A stretch of 64,000 bases of DNA from contig CP075492.1 of NCBI GenBank assembly GCA_021613535.1, positions 13,826,001 to 13,890,000 on the forward strand. Direction: 5' to 3'. Source of the stretch: Adineta vaga. Taxonomy: Eukaryota > Rotifera. Shown piece after piece: positions 1 through 11,304 of the stretch. Position numbers and translations under genes: made by a program. Within the stretch, counting starts at the first letter, position 1; each line of letters starts with the position of its first letter. The notes under the pieces are model-generated. The model was given only the letters and a program-made list of their open reading frames with translations, was not told where the DNA came from and ran no database searches.

Positions 1-696
1 AGTACATTTGTGTTTTAATTATTCTAATTAGTCAATCAGGATATCGATAAATAATAATAATAATACATCATTTATTCAAATGTTTTGAAAGATTTTTTTA
101 TTTGATCATCAGTATAAAAAGAAAAGACAATTTCATTCATGTTTATTAACATTTATAATAATTATATTTTTTGTAATTTCATGGACATACATATTATACT
201 ATTACTGAAAAAGAAATAAATAGATTTTTACTTTCACCTGCATGTTTTTTTCTCATATATTCTGATGATTATTTTTTTGAATATAAAAAGTTGAAAAGAT
301 CATGAAAATGGCTGGAGATAATTAGAAATAAAACTAGATACTCACAACGCGCATGTCATTTACAAATGAATAAAATATCAACTAGGAGAGAAATCATTTG
401 ATGATTTAGAAACTTTGTATTTAACTCAGTTTGTAGACACTATCACAACTGTGCAGAATACTTCACTTTTCATGCTATGCATAGCAACAAAATTTTATTT
501 ATTTCAGAACAAACACAAAGATACATTGAAAAAGAGAAAAAGTTTAATTCACTGCGAATTCAAATTTTAAAGTTCAATTAATTAAATTAAATTAAATTAA
601 AATTAAACGGCATTAATTAAGAGATGCAAAAGCTTCTGACATATTTCACTGGCTAATGTTATAAATTCATGATTATTGAATGCAAAGAATGGCAAA
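1..696. other. Intergenic, AT-rich
   Basis: No gene is recognised. The stretch is AT-rich with many stops in all frames. A short (ATTAA)n microsatellite lies at about 576-607, just beyond the 3' end of the gene that starts at 992. Confidence 0.6.
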
Positions 697-992
697 TTAA
701 AATGGAAGTAATTCAAGGAGCTTTTCGAAGAGAGGTTTGAGGAAATCAAGAGCATCTTTAGCTCCAATTTTTTCTCCACCACTTTCTGTTTTTTCTCCTG
801 CTTCTTGTGTCTTCCCATCAGGATAAAATAATCCACCTAAAATGAGTTAATATTTCAACAATCAATTTCTTTACTTAATGCTCTCCTACCTGTTGTCATT
901 CCATAAGGTGAGCCGTAATAGGAAGAATAATTGAGAGATTGATAGTATTGCATTTGATTTGGATACATGTTGTATGATGGATAGTAAGCCAT
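697..992 (-). CDS. Small Tyr/Ser-rich protein, two exons, unknown function
   Basis: Two exons (992-890 and 836-697) join across a 53-base intron with donor GTAGGA and acceptor TTTTAG, giving an 80-residue protein. The N-terminal 35 residues are rich in Tyr, Ser, Met, Asn and Gln (start MAYYPSYNMYPNQ). The middle is Gly/Glu/Lys-rich, and the C-terminus ends in an amphipathic leucine-rich stretch (FLKPLFEKLLELLPF). The splice keeps one frame and produces a sensible stop, which is the main support. No signal peptide or known domain is seen. I chose the Met at 992 because the upstream in-frame sequence looks like a leader rather than protein. The function is not recognised, and transcript evidence would be needed to settle the start. 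Confidence 0.6.
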
Positions 993-1842
993 TGGATCTT
1001 GTTTTGTTGGTCGATGAAGAAATAGGACGAAAATGAGATGATTGTGATGAAAATTCAATCGTTTATATACACTTTTGCTAACCAATGTTAAGAAGCATGT
1101 CAAATGAAGATTTTAATGAGTGAAGATCATGCATTTTCAAGTGTAAAATTGATTATGGATTGATATGAATATATCAGAGTAAATCATTTCCTACCATATC
1201 AAAATACCGTTGTCAATTATTCGGTTGAAAACAAAAACAAAATATCTTCATGTTCAAAGATATTAAGATGTAGACAAATGTCATGCCGATATACTTGAAT
1301 GACGTTTCAATTTCTTTGAATAGTGTAACAGATTGATTTTGTTATTGCGATGTGACATACATATGCCTTGAAACTATCAAACCTAGAAGTTCATTATTAT
1401 GAATGTACAATAATAATAGGTTTCCGCTTTTTTTCGTTGCGATCATTCTTGTTGTTCTCGCACGTACGATAAATTCCAAAACAATATTCTAATATATTTA
1501 GAATTACAACGAAAACTACGACAACTGTCAAAGTAACAATAGAAATATAACCAAATGTTTTTGAGATGGAAAATGTGTATCTGTTCATATATATATGTAT
1601 GTAAAATTGACAAAAAGAAAACAAAACAAGACAGAGAGTACAGATAAAACTTAATCCTGCACATTCATATTGCCTCGTTTCATTTTTCTTGTCGTTCTAT
1701 GCATGTGTATTGACGTTTGTCTTTCATCACGATTTTGTAATGAAAATATGTATATAGAATGACATTTCATCCTACTTACTAACTGCGCATTTGTTTCTTC
1801 GACATAATACGGAATAATTGTAAAAAAATAAGGCGAGATACG
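993..1842. other. Intergenic with one weak candidate micro-ORF
   Basis: No clear gene. On the minus strand, 1588-1397 could encode about 63 residues with one strongly hydrophobic segment (a Val/Ile-rich stretch followed by a basic tail), like a single-pass membrane micropeptide. Nothing else supports it. The right end is the presumed promoter of the plus-strand gene at 1843; no motif is recognised. Confidence 0.35.
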
Positions 1843-2364
1843 ATGAGTAGACGTTCATTAAATGATCACACTTTATATACATTAACAACAACATCTTCGG
1901 ATACACCTTTTCATCGAAAATTAATGAAAAAATATGATCGATGGACGGTAATCTGTTTCATTATTGGTCTAATTAATATTTTCAGTGCGAGCTGGATGTT
2001 AATAGCACCTAGTCATTGGTATTATAATCTACCTGTTGGTATTCCTGAATCCGGACCATTAAATATTCATTTTATTCGTGATATCGGCTGTATGTTTCTA
2101 TTACTTGGTTGTGGATTATGGATTGGTGGTTTTCTTCTCATTGAATTTCGTTTACCATTGTTTACTATGAATACTAGCTTCTACATATTGCATATGTTAG
2201 TACACATTCATGAAATTGTGAGTGGTCGTATGCGAATGGGAATATTTTGGACAGATTTACCAGGTGTTTATGTTCCAGCTGTAGTTACTTTCATCCTCAA
2301 TATTATTTTAATTCGAAAAAACAAATCATCAACAATACAACAGCAGATCTTATTTCAAAATTAG
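1843..2364 (+). CDS. Four-helix integral membrane protein of bacterial-like family
   Basis: A 173-residue intronless frame with about four membrane helices (roughly residues 33-53, 81-104, 108-127 and 143-161). The first loop contains W-Y-x-x-x-P-V-G-I-P-E-S-G-P-L-N-I-H-F-I-R-D-I-G. This resembles the signature of a small uncharacterised bacterial membrane family (tryptophan-tyrosine, then GPxNxHFxRDxG before helix 2), recalled from memory. The start has a purine at -3. The lack of introns in a region where most genes have short introns fits acquisition from bacteria, but that is inference. The role is unknown; small hydrophobic substrate handling or membrane scaffolding are only guesses. Neighbours on both sides are unrelated. 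Confidence 0.75.
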   Translation: MSRRSLNDHTLYTLTTTSSDTPFHRKLMKKYDRWTVICFIIGLINIFSASWMLIAPSHWYYNLPVGIPESGPLNIHFIRDIGCMFLLLGCGLWIGGFLLIEFRLPLFTMNTSFYILHMLVHIHEIVSGRMRMGIFWTDLPGVYVPAVVTFILNIILIRKNKSSTIQQQILFQN

Positions 2365-2902
2365 TTCATTCAAATTTTCAATGATAATTACAGGGTGCTT
2401 TTTCTACATTTATATAAAATATGGAATAAATTTGATGTATAAATTTGTAAAGATATTTTTAGTTAAAATAAGAATACTAGGAACACGCAATTCACTTGAT
2501 TGAAATCAATTCCAATTGAAAAAGTATTGCGAATATTGTATACTTTAATTTTTATAACAGGAAATGAATACAGGTTTGTCAAAGAGGAAACGAGTGATTG
2601 CTTTTGAAAGGTTTTTATGTAAATGAGAAATTCATATAAATTTCTTCGTGGAATCTGCAATTTTGAAAAAATTAATAAGTTTTTTAATTATGAATATGTG
2701 TAAGTTACAAATTTATTTATGGAAGAGAGAATACATTTATTTTATCATTTATTAGTAAAACAATGATATTCAGTTTATAATATTTAGAGAAAAGAATATG
2801 TGAAAAATCACATTGAGTATACATATATATGAGGATTCAGTAATTAGCGCAAGATATCTCAACTGATCTTTTTTTGTCTATTTCAGAAGAAATCAACGTG
2901 TT
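2365..2902. other. Intergenic
   Basis: AT-rich spacer between the membrane protein and the FG-GAP gene. An AATAAA at about 2424 could serve the upstream gene for polyadenylation. Nothing else is seen. Confidence 0.5.
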
Positions 2903-4330
2903 ATGGCAAATAAGATTCTACTATTTTTACTTACAATTACTGTACAATCCTTATCGTCTAATATACATTCAATATACATGTCTAAAATCGGCGATAGTAA
3001 ATATGAATGTAACGATTCAGATTGTTCATCGTCTAAGACAGTTTCCGTATCCGATTTACGACATTGTGAAATTGCTTGTTTAGTTGATATAACTTGTCGT
3101 ACATTGACATATGATCAATCGAATAATGCATGTCAATTATTCGTCGATAGTCCGAATGAACGTGGTAACATGCTAGCACAAACAGACATATTAACCTTAA
3201 TCGTCTTGGATAACAGACCAGCACCCATCGGTAAGTAGAGATAACGTGCATTGCTGTCGAATAGAATAGTATTACTATCATTGATATTCTTTAGTTTGCA
3301 CCAGCATGTTTTATAATCAAAGTACTTATGGAACTGGATCTTCTCCATTGGCATTGGCCGTAGGCGATGTTACTGGTGACATGAACGTTGACATTGTTAC
3401 TGTAAATTATATGTCGAATACTATCAGTGTTCTCTTCAATACAGGCAACGGTACTTTTCTTCCTCATGCCCAATATACAGTTGGTTCCTATCCAGGATCG
3501 GCATAGCAATTGCTGATATAAACCATGACAATAAATCTGATATTATTGTCGCAAATCTAGGATCAGGTAAGATTAGTGTTCTTCTCAATGCAGGCAACGG
3601 CATCTTTCTGAATCAAACAATGTATGCAACTGATGCATATCCATCGTCCGTAATAGTAGCTGACTTAAATAACGATTATCAACTTGATATTATTGTTACT
3701 AATTCTGCTGGGAACAATGTTAGTGTCTTTATCAATGCAGGCGGTGGTATCTTTGAAAATCAAACTACGTATCCAACGGGTTCTAGTCCATTGTCTTCAG
3801 CCGTTATTGATGTTAATAATGACAATCAACCAGATATTCTGGTTGCAAATTCAGGATCAAATACCATGAGCGTTCTCCTCAATACAGGTAATGGTACATT
3901 TGGTTTTGAGACTACTTTTGCAACTGGATCCTCACCACAATCAATGGCAGTAGCCGATCTAAATCAAGACGGTAAACCCGATGTCGTAGTTGCAAATTAT
4001 GATTCAGACAGTATGAGTATTCTTCTCAATACAGGTAGCGGTAGTTTTTATCCGCAAATGACTTATACAGTCGGTGATGGTCCACAAACAGTTGCTGTCG
4101 CTGATATGAATAGTGATGATGCGATCGATATTATTGTTACAAATTCGAATTCGAACAATATTGCTATATATATAAACGCAGGTAATGCTAGTTTTCCGAA
4201 TAAAACCATGTATTCGACTCGCGCTTCGCCAGCCTTTGGAACCGCTGTCGATTTAAATAATGATGGAAAAGCTGATCTAATCGTTACCAATTCGGGTTTC
4301 AACGATGTTGCAATTCGATTGCATTGTTAA
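2903..4330 (+). CDS. Secreted FG-GAP/VCBS beta-propeller repeat protein, frameshifted
   Basis: Exon 1 (2903-3230) encodes a signal peptide (MANKILLFLLTITVQSLS) and a cysteine-rich segment of about 75 residues resembling a PAN/apple fold. A 64-base intron (GTAAGT to TTTAG, 3231-3294) leads to exon 2, which holds about seven repeats of roughly 48 residues with the pattern A-V-A-D-[LMV]-N-x-D-x-x-x-D-I-[IV]-V-[AT]-N, ending in S-V-L-x-N-x-G-x-G-x-F. These are FG-GAP/VCBS blades with Ca-binding-like DxNxD loops. Near 3500 the frame breaks: after repeat 1 the reading runs into TAG at about 3504, and repeat 2 continues in another frame (two extra or one missing base). The rest is open to the stop at 4330. 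It is therefore either a recent pseudogene or a sequence error. Such proteins are usually extracellular adhesion or lectin-like; the ligand is unknown. Confidence 0.75.
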
Positions 4331-4710
4331 AACTAAACTATCAAAACAAACTTTTCTAGATACTCTTCAAATAATTTATTAAAGAAACATATAGTCACAT
4401 TTAGTTAATGTTGTAACCTTTAATTACATTTTGTCATTACATTCATTTCCAAATAAAAATAATCAATACAAGTATATTGTAGAAATGTTTTCAAAAGCAG
4501 AAATATTACGAGATCTACATTATTTTCCTATTTTCAATGATTTATCTGCTTAATTCACTCTTTTTGTGCAAACAAAGTCATTGGTCATATAAATGTCGAC
4601 GACGACGACGACGACTCATTTCTTCAAGTCTTCAAAGTAAGAATAGTATATACCTGCATACAGAACGAACAAAAAGTATAGCAACTACAACAACATTGTA
4701 AGCAAGTCAC
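4331..4710. other. Intergenic with (GAC)6 microsatellite
   Basis: No gene is seen. A perfect (GAC)6 microsatellite lies at 4598-4615, about 100 bases upstream of the START-domain gene. Confidence 0.5.
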
Positions 4711-5424
4711 ATGGCTGTTAACTACGACGCAGCGACACTCGATCGTTATTTAGATGATGATTTAGCATTAATCAACAATACAAATATCTGGAAAGAATAT
4801 AAACGTGGTAAACAACATAAAGATGATATTTGTTATATTCATAAACCATCGAATGATTCTATTTGGTGGATTAAATTAGTAGCTCATGTAGATAATAGTT
4901 CCATGGCAAATATTGATGATTTACTTGATGCTAGTCTCAAACAACGTCATCCCGAATGGCATGAACTCTATATTGATGGTCGAATTCTTCGAAAAAATGA
5001 TGGTGGTCGAAGTGAATTGTGTTATTTTCAGTATGACGAGAAAGAAAATTCACCTGATAAGTTTCAATAGTTTTTCTTTCTTTTTAGATATGCATCACCA
5101 TCGATTTTAATTGCTCCTCGTGATACATGTTATATTAAAGTACGACGTAATCTTCCGAATGGTTTTATTCTTAGTTATCGATCAGTTGATTTACCTGAAG
5201 CACGAGATATCAGTGGTAAATTCGTTCGAACTATCTTCAAAGGCGCACATCTAATTGAAACAACTGATAAAGATAATAGTTTTCGTTATACATATTTACA
5301 ATATGCCGATCCCGGTGGTCAAATTCCAAAAATGTTAGCTAATCGACCACAATGTAATATAATTCTCAATGAAATTGAAGGCATTCGACGAGCAATGAAA
5401 AATACAATTGATTGTTCTAAATAA
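4711..5424 (+). CDS. START-domain lipid-binding protein
   Basis: Two exons (4711-5030, 5088-5424) with a 57-base intron (donor GTATGA, acceptor TTTTTAG) give 218 residues, and the join restores a clean frame (CYFQ|YASPS). The whole protein looks like a single StAR-related lipid transfer (START) domain. The second exon has the family-like segment with P-R-D-T-C-Y-I-K-V-R-R, then the Y-R-S-V-D strand, the G-K-F-V-R-T strand and a Y-A-D-P-G-G turn before the C-terminal helix. No signal peptide or membrane helix is present, so a cytosolic carrier of a sterol, phospholipid or other hydrophobic ligand is expected. The ligand cannot be predicted. The frame is intact with no sign of decay. Confidence 0.75.
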
Positions 5425-5916
5425 AACATTTGTTTACAGTGCTATCTATTTGAATTATCGATAGATTTTTCTTTTCAAACATAATTATATATATAAATCG
5501 ACCAGTAATGGATGTATTGATATGTTGGTGAAAATGCTTGAAATTAACGGGAAGATGATCGTAAAGATTTTTCTCATTGTTTTTCTTCATTTATCTTGTT
5601 ATACATTTATCAATTACGAATAAAAATGTCACCCTAGTAGAAGATGAATTTGATTTATTCGGGTCGGTAGGTATGGTCTATATCATTGAGTAGAAGGGAT
5701 TTTTACGCAGTGATGGTTATGTATTTTATACGATACAGAAGATACTCATGCCTCGATGATATATTCATCGTCAAGAGGATAGAACAGAAATGAAGCGTAA
5801 CGGTCATCGATTATCTTTTTCTTTTTCTTCATAGAAAAACATGAAAAAAAACCATTATATAGTCTGTTAACATAAACAAAGAAAACGTTTCCATTTATTT
5901 CAGGAGATCGCAGAAG
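5425..5916. other. Intergenic
   Basis: AT-rich spacer containing the 3' end of the START gene and the presumed promoter of the permease. No motif or relic is recognised. Confidence 0.5.
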
Positions 5917-7541
5917 ATGAATGATGTCAATCGTTTGGAAAGTCTTGGATATAAACAAGAATTAACACGAAGTTTAACTCGTTTAACAAATTATGGAATG
6001 ACATTATCCGTTGTTAGTATTACTTCAGGTGTTACATCTTTGTTTGCATATGGAATGATGACTGGTGGTCCTATTGTTATGGTTTGGGGATGGATACTTG
6101 TTTCTCTATTTACTATTTGTGTTAGCCTTGGTATGGCAGAGATCTGATCAGCTTATCCAACTGCAGGTGGTCTTTATTTTTGGACTGCTAATCTTGTTCC
6201 TCAACAATATCGTTCCATGGTTAGTTGGTTTACTGGTTGGTTTAATTTGATGGGACAATTTGCTGCTGTTGCATCTGTTGATTTTGGTCTTGCCATGCTG
6301 ATTGGTAGTGTTATTTCTATTGGTGTTGGTGATTGGTCACCTCGTCCATGGCATATTGTCTTGATTCATTTAATACTTATTCTGAGTCATGGTATAGGTA
6401 ATTCGCTTGGTCGTCGTGTTCTCTTGTGGATCACTTATGTGTCAACGTGGTGGCAATTATTTGCACCAGTTATTGTTGCGATTGCAGTTTTAGCAGGTGG
6501 AAAAGGTGAAAATCATACGGCAACATTTGTCTTTACAACTTTTGTCAATCGAACAGGATGGACAAGTTCAGTAAGTTGCAATTTTTATATTTTGAGAAAA
6601 AATTGATGATTCTATTTATTCATTGGAATAGGTTTATGTTGTTTTAATTGGTCTTCTTCAAGCTCAATTTTGTCTAGCTGGCTATGATTCTGCAGCACAT
6701 ATGAGTGAAGAAACAAAACAAGCTGATATTGCAGGTCCATGGGGAATGGTTGGTGCTCTAGTTGGATCTTCATTCTTGGGTTGGTTCTTCTTAGTTTCAC
6801 TTCTAACTGGTATACATAATTATGAATCAACAGTCAAAAGTGCAACAGGATTTGCCGTAATACAAATTTTAATGGATAATTTTGGTCGAACATGGACATT
6901 GATTTTTATGTGTACACTCTTGATGGCTTGTTGGTTTTGTGGTTTAGTTACAGTCACATCAAATTCACGGATGATTTATGCATTTAGTCGAGATCATGCT
7001 TTGGTAAAGACAATCGTTTCTTTTTCTTTTTCTTCATTTAATGTGTATCTTTTTATCATAGCCATGGAGTCATATTTGGCAAAAAATACATCCTCAACTT
7101 TCATGTCCATTGAATGGTGTATGGCTTTCATGTACAATTGGTTTTCTTCTCGGTCTTCCATATTTAATCAATTCAACTGCATATTCTGCTGTTACTAGTC
7201 TTTGTACAATATGTCTTTATGTGGCATATGGTCTACCAATACTTTGCAAACTGTTCTCGCCTATAGCATTTCCTCATGGTCCATTTCATCTTGGTCGATT
7301 TTCGACCTATATCAATATAATTGCTTTAATATGGATATCTTTAATTGTAGTTCTATTTGTTCTACCTACAGAATATCCAGTAACAGCTATTAATATGAAC
7401 TATGCATCAGTTGGATTTGGAACGGTATTAATCATCTCTTCTCTCGTTTATATATTCTCAGCTCGACATTGGTTTAAAGGTCCTCGTACGAATGTTAGTT
7501 CAATGACTGAACTAAAATCATCCACAAATTCTGAAATTTAA
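5917..7541 (+). CDS. APC-family amino acid/polyamine permease with in-frame TGA
   Basis: Three exons (5917-6570, 6632-7003, 7062-7541; introns of 61 and 58 bases) encode about 501 residues with some twelve hydrophobic segments. The family is the amino acid-polyamine-organocation type closest to fungal GABA/choline permeases. Seen are the S-A-Y-P-T-A-G-G-L-Y-F-W motif after helix 2, the G-W-F-N-L-x-G-Q segment in helix 3, the G-Y-D-S-A-A-H-M-S-E-E-T motif, and S-R-D-H-A near the second intron. Codon 77 (6145-6147) is TGA, exactly where relatives commonly read Ala-Glu-Ile-Cys before SAYPT; the frame is otherwise intact on both sides. This is probably a nonsense mutation or an error. A selenocysteine reading is not supported, because I see no SECIS in the 59 bases before the convergent LIM gene. 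Expected to import amino acids or polyamines at a membrane. Confidence 0.75.
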
Positions 7542-7600
7542 TATTTCAATTCGAATTTTTAGAGTTTACGCTTTATTTAAAAAAGAATAAAAATTTCACA

Positions 7601-8240
7601 CTAATTGCCTGTTGATAAAGCACCTGCACCGATTCCAAAACCAACACCTTTTGGACCAAATAAACGTTGATAACAATCTGAAACGAGCAAAAAACCAAAC
7701 CTCAGATATTGACAATTTTAAGAACTGTTTTTGTCTTACTATTGTCATAAAGATTGCCATCATGTTCAGAAAAATTTGCACCATTGATACTTTTTTTACA
7801 ATTAGCACATCGATAACATAACTTATGAAAAGACTAAATATAATCATAGAGAATTTTAAGATCGAAATTTACTACGATCATATACTTGTCCAACAGCTTT
7901 GACTTCTTCAGCAAAATAAACAGGTTTTCCACATCGTGGACAGATATTACCTTTTGGTTTTTGATTTGTTGAAGATAGTCCAGATGCACCATGACTCATA
8001 AAGCCACTCGCTATTGTCTTTTCATTAGTCTACTTAGATGTTACACATTTTCGTTAAGTAATCATCGGTATGATTGATTCTAGATACTCACTGTCGACTC
8101 TGTAGTACTCTTATTATTGTCTGCTGGTTGTTCGGCAAGTGGCGACTAATTATAGAACAAAAATTATATTTATTATAATGAATTATTTTTCTTACTTGAC
8201 CAACGATTTGATTTATAGCACGAGAAGAAAAAGATGCCAT
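7601..8240 (-). CDS. Single LIM-domain protein (CRIP/CRP-like)
   Basis: Five short exons on the minus strand start at 8240 and end with TAG at 7601-7603, giving about 137 residues. An N-terminal Ser/Ala/Asn-rich tail of some 60 residues precedes one LIM domain. The first finger is C-P-R-C-G-K-P-V-Y-F-A-E-E-V with the downstream F-H-K-L-C-Y-R-C-A-N-C, so C-x2-C-x17-H-x2-C is complete. The second finger has C-x2-C, then E-H-D-G-N-L-Y-D-N-N-C-Y followed by L-F-G-P-K-G, the CRIP/CRP tail signature. The usual seventh ligand Cys (Y-C) is Asp here, which may still bind zinc. The exon 3 to 4 junction was placed at GQ|SFH because only this donor keeps the phase. Likely a cytoskeletal or nuclear adaptor. 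It is convergent with the permease, with only 59 bases between them. Confidence 0.7.
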
Positions 8241-8531
8241 GAGTGTACACTGTAGAAAATGTTTCAAAAGAAAAAATACGAACGGTAGTAAAAAAACCTG
8301 TGTATTTATTCAAGATAAGATATTTGCTATTTGTTACTTTATATGTAGAAGAAATACGAGACAATCTCAAGAAAGATGAATCACTGAAATGATTATAAAA
8401 AGAAATGTGATTTAAATGTGAATATCGCCCCCAATCTCCGCCCTCGGTTACATTATTCATTCTTTATTTTATTTGGAAGAAAAACGTCAGTAATGTCTAC
8501 ATTTTTGATAGAAGTTTTATCGTTACTGTTT

Positions 8532-10234
<1,703 letters not shown>

Positions 10235-10784
10235 CTACAATACGTGTTCGTGTCGTTAAATAGATGGTTTTTACTTTTCCGCCAAACTTACATGTTATAT
10301 ATGTACACATATAATGACCTGTAAAACAAGCATAATAGAATAAGTTTTGAAATAATGGTTTGACAAAGGTGTTTTTCAGTGGCTGATACTGACACGAAAC
10401 GAACACTGTTTTTGTTTCTTGCACAGCATCATCAAACGATTACCTCGTGGTACAGCAAGTAAACTATATGAATGTTGAATAGAAGTGAAAGAGATAGAAT
10501 GGAATGTTCATTTGTTCAATTTCTATAAAATAATGCAAGATGATACTTCAAATTAAAGATTGTCATTGAAACGTGCCATTTATATTTTCATCGGTGGTTT
10601 TTGTTCTATCTTGGGTAATAAATTATCATTTAAGAAGAGTTCTTTTTTACGATGAAATCGTTATTCTTATCTGTAATCATGATATATTTTATGATCACAA
10701 TCAACTTATCGAATTTATATATATAAAAGCATCAAAAATTTGCAAGAATGCATTGTATTTTCTTTCTGACTATTAACATTTGAA
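10235..10784. other. Intergenic
   Basis: AT-rich region upstream of both the ALDH pseudogene (minus) and the gene at 10785 (plus), so it would hold divergent promoters. No convincing coding frame or motif is seen. Confidence 0.5.
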
Positions 10785-11219
10785 ATGAATATCGATAAGA
10801 AGAGTACGACTACTATTCCTTCGTCAGAATCACAAAACAAAACTTGGAACCCTTTAGAAGAATCTCGAAAGCAGAAATTTTGTGTTCAACGTACTCCACC
10901 ACTTTGTCTACGTCAATATGTTCGATCTACTATCACTAATGTTCATGGTGATGGACCATGGAAACCAGCTGGTCTCAATCGTTACATTAAACCTCTAACA
11001 GCAGGAGAAAAGGAAAAACTTCATCAAGAAGCTCAACGTATCAAAAATAAACCAAAAATAGAAATTCGACACAAAACTTCTAAGGGAGAAGCGGAAATAC
11101 CATGGCGTCCATCTGGTCTTAGAAAATATGAATCCGTACCCTATTTTGATTCACCCAGTCTTCGATGGTCTCTTCAAGATGTCAAACATTCGATGGGTAT
11201 TTCAGACAACAAAAACTAA
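10785..11219 (+). CDS. Basic 144-residue protein with two PW[KR]P[AS]GL repeats
   Basis: An intronless frame of 144 residues. It is Lys/Arg/Pro-rich, has no membrane helix or signal peptide, and carries two related motifs about 55 residues apart: D-G-P-W-K-P-A-G-L-N-R-Y and E-I-P-W-R-P-S-G-L-R-K-Y. The segment between them is a charged, probably helical stretch (A-G-E-K-E-K-L-H-Q-E-A-Q-R-I). Repeated Trp-Pro-Gly motifs in a basic protein recall some ciliary or microtubule-associated proteins, but I do not recognise a family and offer this only as a possibility. The end is convergent with the kinase-PBZ gene (stop at 11305), 85 bases away. Confidence 0.6.
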   Translation: MNIDKKSTTTIPSSESQNKTWNPLEESRKQKFCVQRTPPLCLRQYVRSTITNVHGDGPWKPAGLNRYIKPLTAGEKEKLHQEAQRIKNKPKIEIRHKTSKGEAEIPWRPSGLRKYESVPYFDSPSLRWSLQDVKHSMGISDNKN

Positions 11220-11304
11220 TTCATCTTAATATTCATCGAATTTTATTCTGATTTAATAGAATTAAAAATACAATAAAAAGTACATTGAATATATCCACTC
11301 ATCA

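Noticed and set aside
855-1103. 82-residue open frame on the minus strand as a gene by itself
   Set aside because: Its C-terminal residues read through a short intron and its N-terminal part precedes the likely Met; the spliced 80-residue model explains the data better.
6145-6147. Second selenocysteine codon (permease TGA)
   Set aside because: No ATGA-AA-GA hairpin is visible after the permease stop before the LIM gene, and permeases are not known selenoproteins; kept only as an oddity.
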